A stretch of DNA of 17,804 nt, from the NCBI GenBank assembly GCA_020054175.1, contig JAGVLR010000273.1:1-17804 (forward strand). The letters run 5' to 3'. Position 1 is the first letter of the stretch. Each line of letters begins with the position of its first letter. A program made the position numbers and the translations under genes. Source of the DNA: Candidatus Dadabacteria bacterium. Its GTDB lineage: Bacteria > Desulfobacterota_D > UBA1144 > Nemesobacterales > UBA2774. This document shows, one piece after another, positions 14,843 to 17,804 of the stretch. The notes beneath the pieces were generated by a model. It searched no databases. It had not been told where the DNA came from and saw only the letters and a list, made by a program, of their open reading frames with translations.

Positions 14843-15796
14843 ATGAACCTGCCCGTAAGAAAGAGATTTGCAGGGTTCATGAGCTCGTCGAACAATAAGG
14901 CCATACTCTGGATGGTCCTCGGGGGCTTCGACTTTGCGACAATGGCCGCGCTCATACACGCGCTCGGCAAGGAGTGCGACTGGCTCATACTGGCGTTCCT
15001 CCGCATGTTCCTCTCGTTCGTGTTCTCACTCGTCCTCGCAATGCGTGCGGGGCTCGCGCCGATAGTGCTCGACGTGCCGCTCCTCTGGCTCCGGAGTTTC
15101 ATCGGCTGCTCGGCGATGGTGGCGACGTTTTATGCGCTCACACGGCTCCCGATTTCGGACGTCGCCGTTATAACGGAGACGAAGCCTATATGGGTCGCGC
15201 TACTGGCCGGCTATTTCCTGGGCGAGGCCGCGGGAAAGAGAATATGGGTCTCGATAATCATGGGGATGACGGGCGTCATACTCGTAGAACACGCACACAT
15301 CGGGAACGGCAGCCTCGCGGGGCTCGCCGCTCTCTACGGCGCGCTCGCCGGCGCAGTCGTGATGATAATCCTGAGAAAGCTCCGGGGGCTCGATCCGCGC
15401 GTCATCGTAACGCACTTCGCGGGGACGGCGTCCCTCGCCTGCCTCGTCCTCATTTTCGCCCTCGGAAAGGAGTTCGACCTCTCGTTTCTGTCGGAGACGA
15501 AAAACCTTCTCATGCTCGCGGGCGTCGGCCTTTTCGGTACCGTCGGACAGCTGGCTATGACGAAGGCGTTCGCCATGGGCGAAGCGCCGGGCGTTTCGGC
15601 CGCCGGATTCGTAAAGGTCGGGTTTTCGGCCGGATACGACCTTTTCGTATTCCGGTACGCAATCGAGCTTGTAACTCTTCTGGGAATAACGCTGATTCTC
15701 GGCTCGACCGCCTGGCTCATAAAGCCGCCGGCACGGCGCGAGAAAGTAGTAGAGGAAGTAAAGAAGGAAGAGATAAGGGGTGTAGAGACAGGTTAG
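14843..15796 (+). CDS. EamA/DMT superfamily transporter
   Basis: A 317-residue inner-membrane protein of the drug/metabolite transporter superfamily. About ten hydrophobic helices can be traced in two EamA repeats (about residues 20-150 and 165-295). The first repeat contains FYALTRLPISDVAVITETKP, the typical end-of-TM3/TM4 signature, and the second contains a matching AMTKAFAMGEAPGVSAAGFVK. The C-terminal tail is charged and cytosolic. DMT proteins export or import metabolites such as amino acids or nucleosides; nothing here fixes the substrate. The start could also be the ATG at 14879, which would drop 12 residues before the first helix. The gene ends 6 bases from the stop of the convergent WG-repeat gene. 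Confidence 0.92.
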   Translation: MNLPVRKRFAGFMSSSNNKAILWMVLGGFDFATMAALIHALGKECDWLILAFLRMFLSFVFSLVLAMRAGLAPIVLDVPLLWLRSFIGCSAMVATFYALTRLPISDVAVITETKPIWVALLAGYFLGEAAGKRIWVSIIMGMTGVILVEHAHIGNGSLAGLAALYGALAGAVVMIILRKLRGLDPRVIVTHFAGTASLACLVLIFALGKEFDLSFLSETKNLLMLAGVGLFGTVGQLAMTKAFAMGEAPGVSAAGFVKVGFSAGYDLFVFRYAIELVTLLGITLILGSTAWLIKPPARREKVVEEVKKEEIRGVETG

Positions 15797-15802
15797 CGGG
15801 GC

Positions 15803-16819
15803 TTATTTGGCGGTGTCCGACCTCCAGACAAACTCGCCTTTCCTGTCTATGTAAGCCCACTCGCCGTTTCCGAGCTCCACGATGGCGAGCCCTCCTGAAA
15901 AGCTCACGGCAGTCTGGAACCTGGGCTCTATTACCACCTCTCCCCGCTTGTTCACGAACCCCCATGCGGGGCCCACTCTAATGCTGGCGTATCCCTCGGA
16001 GAAATCCCCCACCTGGTCGTATTCTATAGGGACGATGATCAGCCCGCTCTTGTTGATGAATCCCTGCTTTCCTCTTCTCGTAACGGCGGCGGCGCCTTCC
16101 TTGAAATGCCTTGCTCCCTCGAAGTCCGTCTTCAGCTTAACCTCGCCGAACTTGTCTATGTATACGTATTTCCCGCCGGATCCGACGCACGCCAACCCCT
16201 CGGAAAATCCTTCCGCCCAGTCGTATTTAGGCTTTATGAACGTGTCGCCGCTCTTTTTTATGAAGCCGCCCTCTCCGTCCTCGACTATAAGCGCCAGCCC
16301 GTCGGAAAAACTGAACGCCCTCTCGAAGCTCGGCTGTATCTTCATGCGCCCGGACTTGTCTATATATCCCCATCTGCCGTTTATCTTCACGCTCGCAAGC
16401 CCCTCGGAAAATGGCTCCGCCTTCTCGTATTCCGGCTCGGCCACCATCTTCCCGACTTTGTCTATGTAGCCGTATCTGCCGTCGATTTTAACGTGCGCAA
16501 GGCCCTCCGAAAACTTGTGCGCCTCTTCGAACCGGGGAGATATGACCATTATGTCGAACTCGTTTATATAACCCCACTTCCCGTCCTTCTTCACCAGCGC
16601 CCTGTCCTCGGAGAAATCGACGGCCCCCTCGTATTTATAAGGGATCACGAGCTTGCCAGAACGGTTAATAAAGCCCCACTCGAAGTCCCGCTCGACGGGA
16701 AAGAGGGCTTCGGTCCCCGAAGCACTCATATACTCCGAGCGCTGCTGGGACGCGCACGACTGAAAAACGAAAAGCAGGATAAGCGAGGCAAGCAGAATAA
16801 AACTCTTCATATTGATCAT
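15803..16819 (-). CDS. WG-repeat lipoprotein (nine repeats)
   Basis: A 338-residue predicted lipoprotein of unknown function. The hydrophobic N-terminus ends in VFQSC with the acceptor Cys at position 22. The mature part is almost wholly WG (KWGFI) repeats. I count nine units about 34-36 residues apart, with cores WGFINRSG, WGYINEFD, YGYIDKVG, WGYIDKSG, GGFIKKSG, YVYIDKFG, QGFINKSG, WGFVNKRG and WAYIDRKG, and an FSEGLA-type segment between units. Units 5-7 and 3 have lost the Trp. ATG 16819 and ATG 16810 (three codons later) are both possible starts; neither has a clear ribosome site. WG proteins are thought to form repeat scaffolds; no partner is suggested by the context. Confidence 0.93.
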   Translation of the reverse strand: MINMKSFILLASLILLFVFQSCASQQRSEYMSASGTEALFPVERDFEWGFINRSGKLVIPYKYEGAVDFSEDRALVKKDGKWGYINEFDIMVISPRFEEAHKFSEGLAHVKIDGRYGYIDKVGKMVAEPEYEKAEPFSEGLASVKINGRWGYIDKSGRMKIQPSFERAFSFSDGLALIVEDGEGGFIKKSGDTFIKPKYDWAEGFSEGLACVGSGGKYVYIDKFGEVKLKTDFEGARHFKEGAAAVTRRGKQGFINKSGLIIVPIEYDQVGDFSEGYASIRVGPAWGFVNKRGEVVIEPRFQTAVSFSGGLAIVELGNGEWAYIDRKGEFVWRSDTAK

Positions 16820-17033
16820 GGCAGCTGAATCGGGCCCCTTCCCGCGTGGAGCGGCGACGGCGTTAATTCAAGGGAACAGGCGAACCGCCTTTCATCCCCC
16901 GATAAGCGCAGGCAATCTGCGTGATTATCCGACACGATGCCTGCCGGCAACCGCCTCTTTAATAGCTCCTCCGGCGTCGTAATCTTTATTGTAATGGTCC
17001 GGAAACGTCACAGTAATTCCAACATGCAGGGCG

Positions 17034-17070
17034 AAAAAAGTCAAGGCTTCGGAGCGCTTCCGAAGCACTT
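17034..17070 (-). terminator. Intrinsic terminator reading leftward
   Basis: GCTTCGGA-gcgct-TCCGAAGC (17046-17066) is a perfect 8-bp stem with a 5-base loop, extendable by AAG/CTT with one bulged A. Read on the minus strand it is followed, after three bases, by six T (17034-17039). No annotated minus-strand gene ends here. Confidence 0.55.
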
Positions 17071-17166
17071 CCCACCCCGGGGCGAGGTTTTATCACACGA
17101 CTTGTGCAAGACCGGCCAATGCTTCTCAGGGGTTTTTCCGAGAGTGAGGATTGGGTATAGTTGATT

Positions 17167-17195
17167 TTGACCCGTAAAGGTAAAATACGTAGATA
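17167..17195 (+). promoter_or_regulatory. Weak candidate promoter for the Lon-like protease gene
   Basis: TTGACC (17167-17172, 5/6) is followed 17 bases later by TAGATA (17190-17195, only 3/6). A better -10 (TAAAAT, 17181-17186) is too close to any -35 box. A heat-shock-type promoter was not evident. Confidence 0.3.
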
Positions 17196-17220
17196 ACAAG
17201 GTTCGAAAAGGGGGGATGAA

Positions 17221-17804
17221 ATGCGAAAGGTTCAGGAGCTGAAGGCTTCCCAGGTTTACCGTGTCTGTGATTTGAGCTCCCAAAACGTGAATTCCACGGA
17301 CGACCTCAGGCCCTGCGAAGACTTCATAGGTCAGAAAAGGGCCGTCGACGCTATAACTTTCGGGCTCGGAATGGAGTACGGCGAATATAATATCTATCTC
17401 GCCGGGCCGACGGGCGTTGGTAAATCCACCACCATAGAAACCATACTGGCCAGGGTTGCAAAAGACAGGCCGACCCCCGGGGACTGGTGCTACGTCTACA
17501 ACTTCCAGGACCCGAACGAGCCCAAGGCCATAGAGCTTCCCACAGGAAGGGGAAAGCTCTTCAAGAAGGATATGGACGATTTCCTCCAGGTTCTTAAAAC
17601 GGATATACCGAGGGCGTTCGAGAGTAAGGAATTCGAAGAGCAGCGCCAGAACATAATGAACGAGTTTCAGAGGAAGAAGAACAATCTCTTCGAGGAGCTC
17701 CAGAAACAGGGCGCAGAAAACCAGATACAGATACAGTTCTCCCCGACGGGCATAATCACCATCCCCCTCGTAGAAGGAAAGCCCGTAACACAGGACGGCT
17801 ACAA
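17221..17804 (+). CDS. Lon-family AAA+ protease (LonB/YcbZ-like), N-terminal part, truncated by window end
   Basis: The frame opens at ATG 17221 and stays open to the window end (194 codons plus 2 bases). The ATG is preceded by AAGGGGGG (17208-17215) at a good distance; an ATG at 17216 is out of frame. The protein starts with a short N-terminal segment, then DFIGQKRAVDAITFGLGMEYGEYNIYLAGPTGVGKST, whose P-loop is at residues 62-70. WCYVYNFQDPNEPKAIELPTGRG follows, then a Lys/Glu/Gln-rich, probably coiled-coil insert (about 115-165). This arrangement is characteristic of the COG1067/AAA_32 Lon-like proteases, ATP-dependent cytosolic enzymes whose Ser-Lys protease domain would lie beyond the window. 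The family is secure; the natural substrates are not. Confidence 0.9.
   Translation, partial: MRKVQELKASQVYRVCDLSSQNVNSTDDLRPCEDFIGQKRAVDAITFGLGMEYGEYNIYLAGPTGVGKSTTIETILARVAKDRPTPGDWCYVYNFQDPNEPKAIELPTGRGKLFKKDMDDFLQVLKTDIPRAFESKEFEEQRQNIMNEFQRKKNNLFEELQKQGAENQIQIQFSPTGIITIPLVEGKPVTQDGY

Larger units (their letters stand above)
16820..17220. other. Non-coding, hairpin-rich intergenic region
   Basis: This 400-base divergent gap between the WG lipoprotein and the Lon-like protease has no convincing gene; two small open frames in it have no family features or ribosome sites. It does hold several inverted repeats: AGGCG-aac-CGCCT (16878-16890); GATAA-g-CGCAG-gcaat-CTGCG-tga-TTATC (16901-16929); the palindrome TGCCGGCA near 16940; a perfect 8-bp hairpin at 17046-17066; and CACA-cgact-TGTG (17094-17106). 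These could be parts of a small RNA, leader structures or operators. Confidence 0.5.

Noticed and set aside
14974..15981. A 335-codon plus-strand frame overlapping the EamA transporter
   Set aside because: It is very rich in Arg, Gly and Ala with no domain, and runs through a clear membrane protein in another frame into the convergent gene.
16106..16828. A 240-codon plus-strand frame across the WG-repeat gene
   Set aside because: Its apparent repeats are the reverse-strand image of the WG repeats; the minus-strand product has a signal peptide and a known repeat family.
17199..17208. GGTTCGAAA resembling a tRNA T-loop
   Set aside because: No acceptor stem, anticodon arm or D-arm can be drawn around it; it is simply upstream of the ribosome site of the Lon-like gene.
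16937..17283. Two small open frames (16937-17164 plus, 17041-17283 minus) in the last intergenic region
   Set aside because: No ribosome site, no family features; the minus frame reads through a terminator-like hairpin and into the Lon-like gene's start.

Overview
The window is bacterial chromosome, gene-dense and moderately GC-rich, with AT-rich intergenic promoters. Coding regions favour CTC (Leu), ATA (Ile) and AGG/AGA (Arg) throughout, on both strands, and no gene looks foreign by this measure. The gene order rpoN-hpf-ptsN-hprK-rapZ-EIIA(Man), together with lipoproteins and a Lon/YcbZ-type protease, suggests a Gram-negative bacterium of the Deltaproteobacteria/Thermodesulfobacteriota kind or a related candidate phylum such as Dadabacteria. 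That placement is inference; there is no rRNA or marker set to settle it. I see no mobile element, CRISPR array, tRNA or rRNA.

Layout. (1) 1-1726: the end of a MacB/LolD-type ABC ATPase and its FtsX-fold permease, one exporter operon entering from the left. (2) 1809-3656, minus strand: a surface-type lipoprotein with a fibronectin-III-like domain and seven FG-GAP blades. (3) 3897-5168: enolase with a TTG start. (4) 5319-7394: leuC and leuD, the two subunits of isopropylmalate isomerase. (5) 7405-7638, minus strand: a small two-helix membrane protein (DUF2905). (6) 7838-12588: a tightly packed six-gene regulatory operon of sigma-54, long ribosome hibernation factor, EIIA-Ntr, HPr kinase, RapZ and a mannose-family EIIA. 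(7) 12700-13023: a 107-residue protein I do not recognise, behind its own strong-looking promoter. (8) 13085-14717: a NagD-type HAD phosphatase and an alpha/beta hydrolase, nearly touching. (9) 14843-15796: an EamA/DMT transporter. (10) 15803-16819, minus strand: a lipoprotein of nine WG repeats. (11) 16820-17220: a 400-base non-coding stretch rich in hairpins. (12) 17221 to the end: the N-terminal part of a Lon-family AAA+ protease.

How it fits together. The central operon links nitrogen/carbon signalling (sigma-54, EIIA-Ntr, HPr kinase, EIIA-Man), ribosome hibernation and the RapZ nucleotide-binding regulator. HPr and Enzyme I, needed to phosphorylate the EIIA proteins and to serve as HprK substrate, are not in the window. 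This is the most informative part biologically. The best non-coding candidates are the rpoN promoter region, a terminator-like hairpin between hprK and rapZ, and the structured gap before the Lon-like gene, which carries a minus-strand terminator with no annotated gene to serve. I found no clear sign of a wholly new system; the items below are ranked accordingly.
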